From Marinomonas polaris DSM 16579 (GTDB lineage Bacteria > Pseudomonadota > Gammaproteobacteria > Pseudomonadales > Marinomonadaceae), in the NCBI RefSeq assembly GCF_900129155.1, contig NZ_FQVF01000004.1, positions 248,001 through 312,000 on the forward strand: 64,000 bases of DNA. Reading direction: 5' to 3'. This document shows positions 9,528 through 18,984 of the stretch, piece after piece; the stretch's first letter is position 1, and every line of letters starts with the position of its first letter. The notes below the pieces were generated by a model, which saw only the letters and a list, made by a program, of their open reading frames with translations, was not told the origin of the DNA and did not search any database. Made by a program: the position numbers and the translations under genes.

Positions 9528-10295
9528 TTATTTAAGAGAATTGTTTGCCATCAAGGTTTCATCAACACCTTTTAATTTCATCTCATCCATCATGAAATTA
9601 ACGGTATTCAACAAGCGCTGCTCACCCTCTGGAATCAAATAACCAAATTGACTTTTGGTAAACGGATTTTCTTCACGTACCGCGTCTAAATTTTTGTTAA
9701 TGACTTGATAATAAAGAGCTTCTGGCGTTTCTGTTACCATCACATCAACTGTGCCTGTTTCGACCGCTTTCGGTACATCTAGATTATTTTCAAAACGAAC
9801 AATAGTTGCTTTGCTAAGATACTGATCGGCAAATTTTTCATTGGTGCCGCCAATATTTACGCCTACTTTCACTTCTGGCTTATTCACTTTTTCTAGCGTA
9901 TCAAACAAGGATTCGCTACCTTGAGTAACAAGAAAACATTTACCAAATGTCATATAGCCTTGGCTTTGTTCCGCTGCCATTTGGCGAGAAATTCGACGAG
10001 TAATACCGCCCATGGCGATGTCATATTTGTCATCATCCAAACCTTTTAATAAGTCCTTCCACGTCGTTTGCACAAACTTCACTTCCACGCCCATCTCTGT
10101 CGCAAAGTACTTAGCCACATCAATATCGTAGCCCGAAAATGTACTGCCATCGTAATACGAAAAAGGCTTGTAATCGCCTGTGGTTCCAACAGTGATATAG
10201 CCTTGTTTTTGAATGTCTTCTAAACGATCGGCTTGCGCGATAGTGCTGTAAGCCATAGTGGACGCTAGTAATAAAAACGACGCAGTGAACTTCAT
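9528..10295 (-). CDS. PheC-like periplasmic solute-binding/cyclohexadienyl dehydratase family protein
   Basis: The 255-residue protein has a signal peptide ending near AIAQA and an extracellular solute-binding family 3 fold. The segments ITVGTTGDYKPFSYY and FVQTTWKDLL followed by YDIAMGGITR resemble periplasmic cyclohexadienyl dehydratase (PheC), which makes phenylpyruvate or phenylalanine from prephenate or arogenate. Amino-acid ABC binding proteins share this fold. No permease or ATPase gene is adjacent, which favours an enzyme or an orphan binding protein. The start at 10295 is chosen because it begins directly with the signal peptide (MKFTASFLLLAS). It is likely transcribed with or after the esterase gene upstream. 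Confidence 0.75.
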   Translation of the reverse strand: MKFTASFLLLASTMAYSTIAQADRLEDIQKQGYITVGTTGDYKPFSYYDGSTFSGYDIDVAKYFATEMGVEVKFVQTTWKDLLKGLDDDKYDIAMGGITRRISRQMAAEQSQGYMTFGKCFLVTQGSESLFDTLEKVNKPEVKVGVNIGGTNEKFADQYLSKATIVRFENNLDVPKAVETGTVDVMVTETPEALYYQVINKNLDAVREENPFTKSQFGYLIPEGEQRLLNTVNFMMDEMKLKGVDETLMANNSLK

Positions 10296-10381
10296 AAGTG
10301 TGGACCTAACATGGAGATGAAAGAAATATATAAGCATTTGCTATGCCATGTTTTCAATTTTTATCGCGCTATTCAACGAAC

Positions 10382-11008
10382 TCACAAACGCTGCAATAAA
10401 CAATCCACCACCGCTTGGTTCACGCTGTGAGCGAGATGAGGAATAAGATCATAAGTCGTCATTACACCAGAGTCTATCAAGGCATCATACGCTGATTTAG
10501 ACAGGCGATAGTCAATCACATTATCTTGATTACCATGGATAAAATGTATTTGCGTATTCACGAGATCTTTCTTTGGATCTCTCTTTGGTAGTAAGGCAAA
10601 GCGCCCTGACAACGACACGATTTTCTCCGCTAGTTTTTCATCGACCATTTGTGTCGAAGACAAGGACATAATTGCCCCTTGGGAAAAACCGATTAACGTC
10701 GTTTGTTCCGCGTTCAATCCACTTTTTTGCTGCCAATATTTCACTGTTTCAACAAAGGCTGGCATCGCCGCTTCAATGCGTTCCACTCGATTTTCCTCTG
10801 TCACGCCTTGCACTGAAAACCATTGGTAGCCTTTGCCAAAATCAGATGCATCAGGCGCTTGTATCGACACGACAACAGCCTTGGGAAAAGATTTAGCGAG
10901 AACATCACCCAAAGGAGCCAAGCTCTGTGGTGTGGCGCCAACACCATGGAATAATAAAAACAAACGCGTTGGCGAATTAGGTTCTTGTATCACAACAGTA
11001 CTAGACAT
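10382..11008 (-). CDS. ypfH: YpfH-like esterase (alpha/beta hydrolase)
   Basis: At 208 residues it has the size and pattern of the phospholipase/carboxylesterase family and closely follows E. coli YpfH. It has an oxyanion-hole HGVG near residue 21 and nucleophile Ser109 in GFSQGA, with D162 (HGNQD) and H194 (HLAHSV) completing a plausible triad. There is no signal peptide, so it acts in the cytoplasm on a short-chain acyl ester of unknown identity. AGGA lies seven bases before the ATG. It is divergent from ada across a 230-bp gap that must hold both promoters. Confidence 0.82.
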   Translation of the reverse strand: MSSTVVIQEPNSPTRLFLLFHGVGATPQSLAPLGDVLAKSFPKAVVVSIQAPDASDFGKGYQWFSVQGVTEENRVERIEAAMPAFVETVKYWQQKSGLNAEQTTLIGFSQGAIMSLSSTQMVDEKLAEKIVSLSGRFALLPKRDPKKDLVNTQIHFIHGNQDNVIDYRLSKSAYDALIDSGVMTTYDLIPHLAHSVNQAVVDCLLQRL

Positions 11009-11240
11009 GAGGAATCCTTTAAAACAATCACTTAATAATATGATGAATACTCTATTCTTCTAAAAAAACAAGATATATAAGCTATTCCTTAAGTTTCTAT
11101 TTCATATTTAGAAATAATCGATAGCCGAATAAAAAATAATAAAAAATGCTCGTCCAATTTTCGGTTGTTGCTTCATTGACAATCAGGCTAACCTAACTCA
11201 ACAAACAACTTCAGTCATTATTCAAACAACGGACAAACGC

Positions 11241-12311
11241 ATGTTAATAACAGATAAAAAACAAGCCGATAGTTATTATCAAGCCTTACTAAACCGTGAA
11301 CCTAGTTATGTAGGCGTATTTTTTGTCGGCGTCAAAACAACCTCTATTTTCTGCATTGCAACTTGTCGAGCACGCAAACCAAAACGTGAGAACGTTGAGT
11401 TTTACACTCATTTCAAAGACGCCATGGACGCAGGTTTTCGCCCCTGTAAAGTCTGTCGCCCCACTGAAAACGCTCATGAAGCACCTTACGAAGTGCAAGC
11501 GGCAATGAACCTTGTGCGAGATTGTACTAAGGCGAAAATCAACGACCAAGAATTGAGAGAATCTGGAATACGACCCATCTTTGTGCGTCGTTGGTTTAAT
11601 CAACATTACGGCATGACGTTTCAAACCTTTCAGCGCATGTATCGTATCAATTATGCGTTTCAAGAATTAAAGACAGGCAAAAGCGCCACCAATACTGCGT
11701 TAGATTCAGGCTACGATTCTTTGAGTGGTTTCGGTTACACTTTTAAAAAGTTACTCGGTCATGCACCGACCCTAAATTTGGAGAATGCTGTGATTTTAAT
11801 CGATAGGCTGACAACACCCATTGGCCCTATGTTTGTCTGCGCCACTGACGAAGGAATTTGTCTGTTGGAATTTGTCGACCGACGCATGTTAGAAACCGAG
11901 TTTGAAGACTTACAACGTCGCTTAAAAGCGCCGATTGTTGCGGGTGAAAATTCTCATATTAAGCAGCTAAAACTAGAATTAGAAGAGTATTTCTCAGGCA
12001 AACGCAACGACTTCAGCGTGCCGCTTCATACGCCAGGAACCGACTTCCAAAATTCTGTCTGGCAAGCCCTTGGCACGATTCCCTTTGGAGAAACAGCCAG
12101 CTACCAAGAACATGCCACGCGTTTAAATAACCCAAAAGCAGTTCGAGCCGTCGCCAGAGCTAATGGCATGAATCGTGTTGCCATTGTTATTCCTTGCCAT
12201 AGAGTGATCGGAAAAGACGGCAGTTTAACCGGTTACGCTGGCGGATTAGAGCGAAAACGCTGGCTACTTGATCATGAAAAAACGCATCGTCAAAGCCTCG
12301 AAAAAAGCTGA
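11241..12311 (+). CDS. ada: Ada: methylphosphotriester/O6-methylguanine repair protein and activator
   Basis: The 356 residues match E. coli Ada (354) in length and layout. The N-terminal zinc domain has cysteines at 38, 42, 69 and 72 (FCIATC and RPCKVC), the same positions as in E. coli; C38 is the methylphosphotriester acceptor. An AraC-type helix-turn-helix follows (about 85-180). The C-terminal O6-alkylguanine methyltransferase domain carries the acceptor in IPCHRVIG (C319). It repairs alkylated DNA by suicide transfer and, once methylated, should activate its own gene. No alkB or alkA lies next to it. I did not find a clear copy of the E. coli ada box upstream. Confidence 0.95.
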   Translation: MLITDKKQADSYYQALLNREPSYVGVFFVGVKTTSIFCIATCRARKPKRENVEFYTHFKDAMDAGFRPCKVCRPTENAHEAPYEVQAAMNLVRDCTKAKINDQELRESGIRPIFVRRWFNQHYGMTFQTFQRMYRINYAFQELKTGKSATNTALDSGYDSLSGFGYTFKKLLGHAPTLNLENAVILIDRLTTPIGPMFVCATDEGICLLEFVDRRMLETEFEDLQRRLKAPIVAGENSHIKQLKLELEEYFSGKRNDFSVPLHTPGTDFQNSVWQALGTIPFGETASYQEHATRLNNPKAVRAVARANGMNRVAIVIPCHRVIGKDGSLTGYAGGLERKRWLLDHEKTHRQSLEKS

Positions 12312-12439
12312 GATCAAGTGCTAGAGTGCCAGTAGTTTCATGAATGCATCAAGGTTATGTCATGGCAACGTAATTTACTTGTACAAGGCTTGAAATGACC
12401 ATTAAGCCAGTTCATCTTCTACACTTTGATTGTAATTAG

Positions 12440-12862
12440 ATGGAATTCAACATGCCTACAAACATTATTGCTGTATATGGGACGCTTCGTGAGGGGCTGA
12501 ATAATCACGAACTTCTTGCCGACTGCAAACGCATCGGCCTAGGTTGGTTGACCGGTTTTCGCATGCACAATCTAGGAGACTTCCCAGGTATTGTATCAAC
12601 CCATGAAAACGGCGGTCGGATACGCGTAGAATGGTATGATGTATCAGACGAAATACTCGCGTCTTTGGATCAACTTGAAGGTTATGACCCAAAGACACCA
12701 GAAAGCTCTTTGTACATTAGAAAACGTGTTTTCTCGCCCTATGGCCGAGGCTGGATTTACGTGTACAACAAATCCCTAGACCACGCACCGTATATGGAAG
12801 CAGGTGACTGGGAACGATATTCTCGAACCTCTATGCCTCACCAAGGCGCACAATCGGCGTAG
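12440..12862 (+). CDS. Gamma-glutamylcyclotransferase-like (YtfP/GGCT fold) protein
   Basis: A small protein of 140 residues, or 136 if the second ATG at 12452 is used; neither has a convincing ribosome binding site. The N-terminal VYGTLREG is the substrate-binding loop of the GGCT/AIG2-like fold, and LDQLEGYDP carries the conserved glutamate region used for catalysis in this superfamily. Some members turn gamma-glutamyl amino acids into 5-oxoproline; others have unknown substrates. The last 32 bases overlap the 3' end of the convergent aldose-epimerase-like gene, an arrangement that would give mutually antisense transcript ends. Confidence 0.8.
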   Translation: MEFNMPTNIIAVYGTLREGLNNHELLADCKRIGLGWLTGFRMHNLGDFPGIVSTHENGGRIRVEWYDVSDEILASLDQLEGYDPKTPESSLYIRKRVFSPYGRGWIYVYNKSLDHAPYMEAGDWERYSRTSMPHQGAQSA

Positions 12863-14006
12863 ACAATACTTGAGCCGTTTGAGTACTTTGTAATTGAGCG
12901 ATATTTGCCACACTTGCTTGGACTTGATCTTCATCCGTTAACAAGCCAAAACGCACCACAAAGTGTTTCGATTCACCAGCACCAATTGTCGGCACCAAAC
13001 CTAAGTCGCGCTGATAAGAACGGTTATAAGCAAAGCTAGTGCCCGGCTCGATTCCCACCACATAACCTTGTTCCAGTGTGTCCGTATTTTTCCACACGGT
13101 AAGCACTGGCAAGGTATCGATTTGATAACTCACTTCTATGCCACAGCACGCGTTGGCGTTATGTAACAGAGCATAAGAAAAACCTTTCTCGTCACTAATC
13201 GGACGAATATTAAACACCATTTCGTCAAAGTCTTTAGTTGGTGCAGGCATCTGATTCCAATCGTTCAAACCACCAGCTGCATAGTCGTTAAAAGGCGACA
13301 GTTCCGCCATAGGAACATGTAACTGCGCGCCATCTTCAAGAATCGGTTGGGCAAAGTTATTATGGTAGATAGCTTGGTATTCACGCGGATAACTACCTTT
13401 GTTGGTCAAGGTATCTTCAACCAATAAATAAGGCTCATCTGGCGTTAATGACAATACCGTTTGCAGTTCAAAGTTAGTGAATTTAAAACGTTTTTCATCG
13501 ACTCGACCACGTAAAGTCACACGATAAGGCGGTACTTGCTCGACCTCTAAAACCACTTCGTCTGCAGGTGTGTTTTGGATACGCCCGTGTAATGTCAAAA
13601 ACTCGTCGCCGTCTTGACCGGGATGCCCAGCCCATTGGTAACCACAACGCACTATCATCTCGTTAAAACCATCTAACCAACCAATGCCGCCGGACGCTTC
13701 TTGGTTAACAAAGCTTGGATGCACGATTTCTTTAACCGGCGAGTCCCAACCAAATCGTACTTCTTTTCCTGTCGTATCTTTCCTAACGACATCAAGAACC
13801 GCCATGCCACGAGTCGGCACAACACGAACCACAGAGTCACCCACTGTCAAAGTGATCAAGCGAGAGCCGGTTTGCTTGCCGCCCATAAGACATGTCTGCT
13901 GCACACTAATCGGAATATCTTTCGGTAAGCCCATTAATTCTGCGGATAGAGACAGATTTGCTACATCGATATGTTGTTGATTACTAAGAAGAACAAGTTG
14001 AAACAT
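12831..14006 (-). CDS. Aldose-1-epimerase-like protein, DUF4432 type
   Basis: This cytoplasmic protein of 391 residues has the galactose-mutarotase-like beta-sandwich. VVPTRGMAVLDV near residue 85 and GWLDGFNEMIVRCG near 130 are typical of DUF4432 proteins, as is HNNFAQPILEDG further on. The family is thought to bind or epimerise sugars at C1, and characterised members are few. It follows the phosphatase/ABC operon on the same strand after 130 bases that contain a sizeable hairpin, so it may be a distal member or separately expressed. GGAG lies eight bases before the ATG. A sugar-binding protein here supports a carbohydrate-derived substrate for the operon; that link is inference. Confidence 0.78.
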   Translation of the reverse strand: MFQLVLLSNQQHIDVANLSLSAELMGLPKDIPISVQQTCLMGGKQTGSRLITLTVGDSVVRVVPTRGMAVLDVVRKDTTGKEVRFGWDSPVKEIVHPSFVNQEASGGIGWLDGFNEMIVRCGYQWAGHPGQDGDEFLTLHGRIQNTPADEVVLEVEQVPPYRVTLRGRVDEKRFKFTNFELQTVLSLTPDEPYLLVEDTLTNKGSYPREYQAIYHNNFAQPILEDGAQLHVPMAELSPFNDYAAGGLNDWNQMPAPTKDFDEMVFNIRPISDEKGFSYALLHNANACCGIEVSYQIDTLPVLTVWKNTDTLEQGYVVGIEPGTSFAYNRSYQRDLGLVPTIGAGESKHFVVRFGLLTDEDQVQASVANIAQLQSTQTAQVLSTPIVRLGEA

Positions 14007-14030
14007 AGGCCAAGCTCCGAATAAAATTTA

Positions 14031-14070
14031 CTCATGCTAGCGCGAGCTAGATAACAAGGCTAGCCATGAG
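14031..14070 (-). terminator. Hairpin between HAD phosphatase and epimerase-like genes
   Basis: The arms CTCATGCTAGC (14031-14041) and GCTAGCCATGAG (14059-14070) pair with one bulged base. No strong T run follows on the minus strand (TAAATTTTATT), so it is a weak terminator or a processing hairpin that may lower expression of the downstream epimerase-like gene. Confidence 0.45.
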
Positions 14071-14136
14071 GATAAAATCTGCTATTTATTCAATGTTGCT
14101 TGTCGCTCCGTTGAGTCGTTCTGGTAATAATTCTAT

Positions 14137-14589
14137 TTAAAAATCCCCTGGCGCACACTGTAGGCAAGTCAGCCCTAAGTTACGCCAACCTTGAACCACA
14201 GCGTCGCGGTCGTCCAATACCAACCAAGGCGTAAAACCATCTTCGTGGATTTTCTCCAACAAGGCTTTTTTAACATCCTCGTCTGGCAAGGCATCAGCAT
14301 TGTCTGGGCGTAGATAAATGCCATCGCACGGAATTTGGTGTTTTTGAATCCATTCAACCGAGTGCTGTTTATGGGACTCAGGACGGCCACTGCAAATTAA
14401 AATATGTTGGCCTTGTTGCTTGAGAATATTGACCAAACGCAGCACATTTTCGATCACTGGTGCATGTTTCATGTGTTCAAAAAAAGGGTCCCAATGCTTT
14501 TCTGCACCAAGCACCCAATGGGCTACTTCAGTGTGATCGAACTCAGCAAGAGTGCCATCTAAATCAACAATTACGGCATTTGGTAACAT
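14137..14589 (-). CDS. HAD-family phosphatase, polynucleotide-kinase-phosphatase-like
   Basis: At 150 residues this is a compact HAD hydrolase. Motif I is VDLDGTL (nucleophile D9, acid/base D11), motif II is the Ser of ILICSGRPE, and the acidic motif is VLDDRDAVV. The pattern with SGRPE followed by a short helix and the GIYLRP segment resembles the 3'-phosphatase domain of T4-type polynucleotide kinase, but no kinase domain is present. It should remove a phosphate from a small molecule or nucleotide end. The start overlaps the end of the histidine phosphatase gene by 19 bases, so it belongs to the operon. AAGGAAG precedes the ATG. Confidence 0.82.
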   Translation of the reverse strand: MLPNAVIVDLDGTLAEFDHTEVAHWVLGAEKHWDPFFEHMKHAPVIENVLRLVNILKQQGQHILICSGRPESHKQHSVEWIQKHQIPCDGIYLRPDNADALPDEDVKKALLEKIHEDGFTPWLVLDDRDAVVQGWRNLGLTCLQCAPGDF

Positions 14590-15140
14590 GTAAAGCTTCC
14601 TTTAAAAGGGGTAATTTCCCAGCCGTTTTCGTCTTGGCTAGGCACAAAAGAAATAGGAGTAACGTTGCCGATTCTTGGGCAATACGGCGTGCCGTTGATA
14701 ACATTGTTTAGCACTCGATAAACACCAGAATGCGCGATGATCAGAGGCCACGAATGCTCGCTGAGGATCTCATTCAATGCGCCTAGCACTCGAGTCTCGA
14801 AGTCTCGCCAAGATTCACCATTAGGCGGCGTCACGTCATAAGGCAGCTGCTGTTCTATCGGGCAGCCTTCTAAGTCGCCCCAATTGCGCTCTTTAAGTTG
14901 CTCATAAGCCATAATGGTTTGTTTTGGCACCGCATGAAATGCGGTCTCTTGCGTACGTTGTAACGTACTGGTTGCCACAACACTCCAATCAATGGCGCTT
15001 AATATTGGCGCTGCATCTTTGGCTTGCTGAATTCCGGTTTCACTTAACGGACTATCGGTAAAACCACCTATACGAAACGCGGCGTTAAACTCGCTCTGCG
15101 CATGACGCGCAAAGACAAAAGGTTTAGGTATTAAGGTCAT
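14571..15140 (-). CDS. Histidine phosphatase family protein
   Basis: A protein of 189 residues with the phosphoglycerate-mutase-like fold. The phospho-acceptor His is in FARHAQSEFN (R12-H13, with Ala in place of the usual Gly), and the second catalytic His is in IIAHSGVYRVL. Family members remove phosphate from sugars, nucleotides or phospholipid headgroups, or act as mutases; the short length favours a phosphatase. There is no signal peptide. It overlaps its neighbours on both sides (17 bases with the MBL gene, 19 with the HAD gene), which ties its expression to the transporter. Confidence 0.85.
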   Translation of the reverse strand: MTLIPKPFVFARHAQSEFNAAFRIGGFTDSPLSETGIQQAKDAAPILSAIDWSVVATSTLQRTQETAFHAVPKQTIMAYEQLKERNWGDLEGCPIEQQLPYDVTPPNGESWRDFETRVLGALNEILSEHSWPLIIAHSGVYRVLNNVINGTPYCPRIGNVTPISFVPSQDENGWEITPFKGSFTCYQMP

Positions 15141-16224
15141 AATCTAACTCTATACAATCTAACTCAATGTAAGAATCTGCAGTGACGCTTGGACCAAGGG
15201 CCTGTCGCCACTCATTTAGGTCTTTCATGGTATAAAACAATGGAACACATATACGGCAGCCAAGATGATCCACCAGCCGTTTCAAATCTTGCTTACGCGG
15301 ATGCACATTCCAGCGTTCAAAATGTGCTCTATCTTCGCTCACGGCCTGACGAGCGTGTTCTGGCAAATGTCCGGTATAAACCGGCAAATATCGCGATGGT
15401 TGTTGCAATAAAACAGCCGCTTCACCACTCAATCCATCAGGATCACCACACAGCACCACTTTGGCATTGGGATTGAACGGTTGGCTTTTCATGTTTTCCA
15501 GGATAGGTCTAATCTCGCTGCACACACTATCTTTAGGCCCAGCCAAAACAGTTTCAGGCGCAATGCAATCTCCTCCTAGAGTCCAATCATGAAACCCTAG
15601 TGAAGTTAACCAGCAGGCCATTTCTAACGCTCGTCCAGTTTGCGGAACGGGCATCAGCAAGGCGCGCTCGTCTTTCAGATAATGCAGCAAGGCGTTTTTA
15701 CATTGCTCTAATGAATTGTCATACAAGCCGTAAGACGCATCGAGTAAAGCAACACTGGCAAGCGGAGGCATGGTAAAAGGATACAAGCCGGATTCTAGGC
15801 TAAAATCGCCGCTGTAAAATACGCCCTCACCCATATCAAGATGCAGCCACACACCGCCAAAAGAATGCCCTGCCGAACCTGTTGTCACCTTTATGCCAGA
15901 CACATTCGTCGAGCCACAAATAGGTAAGGTATGAAGGTTTAAATGCGTAGGCAATTGCTGCTGAACGGGCGAAGTCGCGTAAACCGGAACCTTGCTATCA
16001 ATATCGATCAAACCGCCCATATGATCTTGATGATCATGGGAAATAAAAATCGCATCTAAGTGATCGGGTTGCGTCCAGCCTTTGTCTTCGCCCACCTCTA
16101 ACGCGCCGCCCGCGTCGAGTAAAAAACGAATCGGTTTTGACTGATGTTCTGCCTCGTAGGTCACCAAAATCGCGGCGGCGGTTTTCCTTCCTGCGCCACT
16201 TAAAATATCAATGCTAACCTTCAT
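15124..16224 (-). CDS. MBL-fold metallohydrolase
   Basis: The 366-residue cytoplasmic protein carries the metallo-beta-lactamase-fold metal site HDHQDH (residues 63-68) after FLLDAGG, and a further His in the GHSFGGVWLHLD stretch. A later Asp sits in YSGDFS. The length and the C-terminal third (HPRKQDLKRLVDHLG) recall beta-CASP/RNase J-like and phosphodiesterase members, but the clear beta-CASP motifs are not obvious to me. A phosphoester bond is the likely target given two phosphatase genes downstream. Its ATG overlaps the stop of the ABC ATPase gene (4-base overlap). Confidence 0.8.
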   Translation of the reverse strand: MKVSIDILSGAGRKTAAAILVTYEAEHQSKPIRFLLDAGGALEVGEDKGWTQPDHLDAIFISHDHQDHMGGLIDIDSKVPVYATSPVQQQLPTHLNLHTLPICGSTNVSGIKVTTGSAGHSFGGVWLHLDMGEGVFYSGDFSLESGLYPFTMPPLASVALLDASYGLYDNSLEQCKNALLHYLKDERALLMPVPQTGRALEMACWLTSLGFHDWTLGGDCIAPETVLAGPKDSVCSEIRPILENMKSQPFNPNAKVVLCGDPDGLSGEAAVLLQQPSRYLPVYTGHLPEHARQAVSEDRAHFERWNVHPRKQDLKRLVDHLGCRICVPLFYTMKDLNEWRQALGPSVTADSYIELDCIELDYDLNT

Positions 16225-17264
16225 GATTCACTCTCAAGTGACCAAGCTTGCCCAAGACGAACCTGATGCAGGCTTTCTAGCGTCATAGGTACATCGCTGT
16301 ACGCGAGTAAGCGCTGGCCATCTTTTAGCGTCAATTCAATATCGTAACGCTCACCACGAAAAATACAGCTGTGAACACTAACAATCAGTGCTGAATCGTC
16401 CGCGCTGACGAAATGAATATCTTGTGGACGCACGAGCACAGAGCTAGCCGCTTTATCTGGTGAATGCTGGCAAATCAACTCAGTCAAATTTGTACCGCTC
16501 ACGTATTGCGAAGGAGCAACCGCAGCCACCGACAACACAGAACCTCGACCAATAAAATTCGCTAACCAAGTGTTTCTTGGTCTTGCATACAGTTCCTGAG
16601 GCGTTCCCCATTGCACCAACTGCCCTTTATTCAACACTGCAATTTTATCGGCCAATGACATGGCTTCGGATTGATCGTGGGTGACATAAACCATGGTCGC
16701 GCCAGTACGTTTGTGAAAGGCACGGAAGGTTTCTTCCATCGTCGCTCGCAAATGTCTATCTAAGTTGGCAAGCGGTTCGTCAAACAACACCACATCTGGC
16801 TCGGTGACCAAACTACGCGCCAACGCCACTCGCTGACGCTGACCGCCACTTAGTTGCGCTGGCAATCGATCTGCGTATTCTTCTAACTGAACAATTTCCA
16901 GAGCGTCTTTAATTCGTTTGTTGCGTTCTGCCACCGGCGTTTTCTGTACTTTAAGCGGATAGCCGACGTTTTCTTTCACCGTCATGTGCGGCCAAAGTGC
17001 ATAAGATTGAAACACCATGCCGAAGTTTCTTTCTTCTGTTGGCACATGACGCGTCGAACTAGAAAGACAGTCATCGCCATGAATGATTTGACCACCTGAA
17101 ACGTTCTCAAATCCTGCCAGCATTCTTAAAATGGTCGATTTACCACAACCACTTGGCCCAAGTAAGGCAACAAACTCACCCGGCTCAATCGTTAAATTCA
17201 AACCTTTTACAACCGGCGCGCCATGAAAAGATTTTTCAACGCCATCCAATATTAACCGTGCCAT
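16221..17264 (-). CDS. ABC transporter ATP-binding protein (FbpC/AfuC/PotA-like)
   Basis: The 347-residue ATPase has Walker A GPSGCGKST (36-44), Q-loop, signature LSGGQRQRVALARSL near residue 138, Walker B VVLFDEPLANLD and the switch His in VTHDQSEA. A C-terminal TOBE-like extension (about 240-347) is typical of the sugar/polyamine/iron importer class. It drives the permease encoded just upstream, whose gene it overlaps by 13 bases. The partners (FbpB-like fused permease and FbpA-like binding protein) occur both in ferric-ion importers and in the AfuABC hexose-phosphate importer; the phosphatases in this operon favour the second kind. Confidence 0.93.
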   Translation of the reverse strand: MARLILDGVEKSFHGAPVVKGLNLTIEPGEFVALLGPSGCGKSTILRMLAGFENVSGGQIIHGDDCLSSSTRHVPTEERNFGMVFQSYALWPHMTVKENVGYPLKVQKTPVAERNKRIKDALEIVQLEEYADRLPAQLSGGQRQRVALARSLVTEPDVVLFDEPLANLDRHLRATMEETFRAFHKRTGATMVYVTHDQSEAMSLADKIAVLNKGQLVQWGTPQELYARPRNTWLANFIGRGSVLSVAAVAPSQYVSGTNLTELICQHSPDKAASSVLVRPQDIHFVSADDSALIVSVHSCIFRGERYDIELTLKDGQRLLAYSDVPMTLESLHQVRLGQAWSLESES

Positions 17265-18979
17265 GGAATCACTCCTTTGGGCAGACGAGGGGCAAACAGA
17301 CTTAATAAACTCATTAGCCCTGCGACCAGCAAAACCACCAGCACAGCAATGGCCGAGGCCAAAACACTGTCGCCACTTTCATCGAGATTAAAAATCAATA
17401 CACCTAGGGTTTCATTGCCTGCGCTCCACAACAAAGCAGATACCGTCAGTTCATTAATCGAGATCAAAAACACCAGTAATCCACCTGCAAAGAAGGCAGG
17501 TGCAGTGAGCGGCAAAATAATGTCCATCAAGCGCTGTATCGGTCTTGCACCTGCAAGCTGAGCGGCTTCTTCTAAAGCGGGGTCAAGCTGAGACATGGCG
17601 CTTAATACCGGCTTCAAACACACACTCAAAAAACAAGACAGATACGCCAGAAAAATAATGCCCAACGTGCCGTACAAGCTGACCTCAATAAAAGGCAAAG
17701 GCTTGGCGAACAACAAAATAAAAGCAATGGCTAAGACGATACCAGGGATGGCGTAAGGCACTTCAATCAAACTGGCGATCACAGCTCTAGTTCGCATTGG
17801 CAAACGCATCAATAAATAACCCAATGGCAAAGACACCAGCATCAAGACTAAAGCACTGAAAAAAGCCAAAAACGCGCTGTTTTCGAAGGCTCTGGAAGTA
17901 ACGCCTTGCCGCCCAATCATTTCGTAAAACGCGGCAAAGGTAATGGTATCCGCGTTCAATGGCATGCCGAGAGCAGGCACCAATGAGCTCACAATCAAAG
18001 CAAATAGCGGGGCGACCAAGATAAAACACAACACCAAGGCCAAGAGGATTTCGAGGGGCAAACGCCATTGCTTAAGACGAAAAGACAGCGACTGCGCCGT
18101 GTGACCTAACAAGGCATAACAACTGCGTTGCTGTAGCCATTGCTGCAACAACATGCCCGCCAACACCAACAACGCAATAATCATCGACAAGCCCGCCACT
18201 TGGCTCAGCATATCGTTACCAAATCCTGCCATTTGCTGATAAATCAAGGTGGGTAAAACGATGTAACCTGCAGGAATCCCTAACATCGCCGGAATACCAA
18301 AATTACCCAGAGAAGAAACAAAGGCTAATGCGGCGCCAGCGATAATCGCACTGCGACACAAGGGCAAGATGATATCGACCCAAATTCGAAACTGAGAAGC
18401 ACGAGATAGTTGAGCGGCTTCTAATAAATCCTGAGGCAATGAAATAAGTTGAGTACGCAAAGCCAGAAACACCAAGGGCGCACTTTGTATGCCTAACAAC
18501 AAAGCTATGCCTTCCGCCGAATACATAGGTTGTGGGCTGCCCAACGCTGGCGCGATGCCTAGCGTATTTAAAATTGGGCTCGCTGGACCAAACAGTTGTA
18601 ACCAACTCAACGCCGTCACTTGTGGCGGAATCATCATCGGCAACATAAAACAAAACACCCAAATGGCGCGACCACGAATATTCGTTAAAGTCACCACAAA
18701 GCCAAAGCCGCAACCCAAAATCACCGCGATGAGCGTCCCTAAGCCTGAGGTGTAAAAACTATTGCGTAATGCCGTCCAAGTCCGCTCACTTCTGAGTACT
18801 TCTGCCATAGGTGAGGACGTAGAAAAGGCAGTATGACTTAAGGCCTCGACCAACAAACGCAGGCTGGGCAATACACTTAACGTTGCGATTAACATGAAGA
18901 GTCCGATGGACAACCAGCGAAGCTGGCTATCCATGGATGTCCCGTCCATAAAGCGTCTTTTTAGTAACAAAGGAGTCAT
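17252..18979 (-). CDS. ABC transporter permease, two fused membrane domains (FbpB/AfuB-like)
   Basis: The protein has 575 residues and about twelve membrane helices arranged as two binding-protein-dependent permease domains in one chain. Each half has an EAA loop for ATPase docking: LEAAQLSRASQFRIWVDI in the first, EEAAQLAGARPIQ in the second. The fused architecture is that of FbpB, HitB and AfuB. AAAGGAG lies close before the ATG. It lies 5 bases after the binding-protein stop and overlaps the ATPase gene, making a compact importer cassette. Confidence 0.92.
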   Translation of the reverse strand: MTPLLLKRRFMDGTSMDSQLRWLSIGLFMLIATLSVLPSLRLLVEALSHTAFSTSSPMAEVLRSERTWTALRNSFYTSGLGTLIAVILGCGFGFVVTLTNIRGRAIWVFCFMLPMMIPPQVTALSWLQLFGPASPILNTLGIAPALGSPQPMYSAEGIALLLGIQSAPLVFLALRTQLISLPQDLLEAAQLSRASQFRIWVDIILPLCRSAIIAGAALAFVSSLGNFGIPAMLGIPAGYIVLPTLIYQQMAGFGNDMLSQVAGLSMIIALLVLAGMLLQQWLQQRSCYALLGHTAQSLSFRLKQWRLPLEILLALVLCFILVAPLFALIVSSLVPALGMPLNADTITFAAFYEMIGRQGVTSRAFENSAFLAFFSALVLMLVSLPLGYLLMRLPMRTRAVIASLIEVPYAIPGIVLAIAFILLFAKPLPFIEVSLYGTLGIIFLAYLSCFLSVCLKPVLSAMSQLDPALEEAAQLAGARPIQRLMDIILPLTAPAFFAGGLLVFLISINELTVSALLWSAGNETLGVLIFNLDESGDSVLASAIAVLVVLLVAGLMSLLSLFAPRLPKGVIPWHG

Positions 18980-18984
18980 CTTGC

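Noticed and set aside
17787-18068. Open frames in other frames of the permease gene
   Set aside because: They overlap a clear twelve-helix permease, have no start signals and carry no known motifs.
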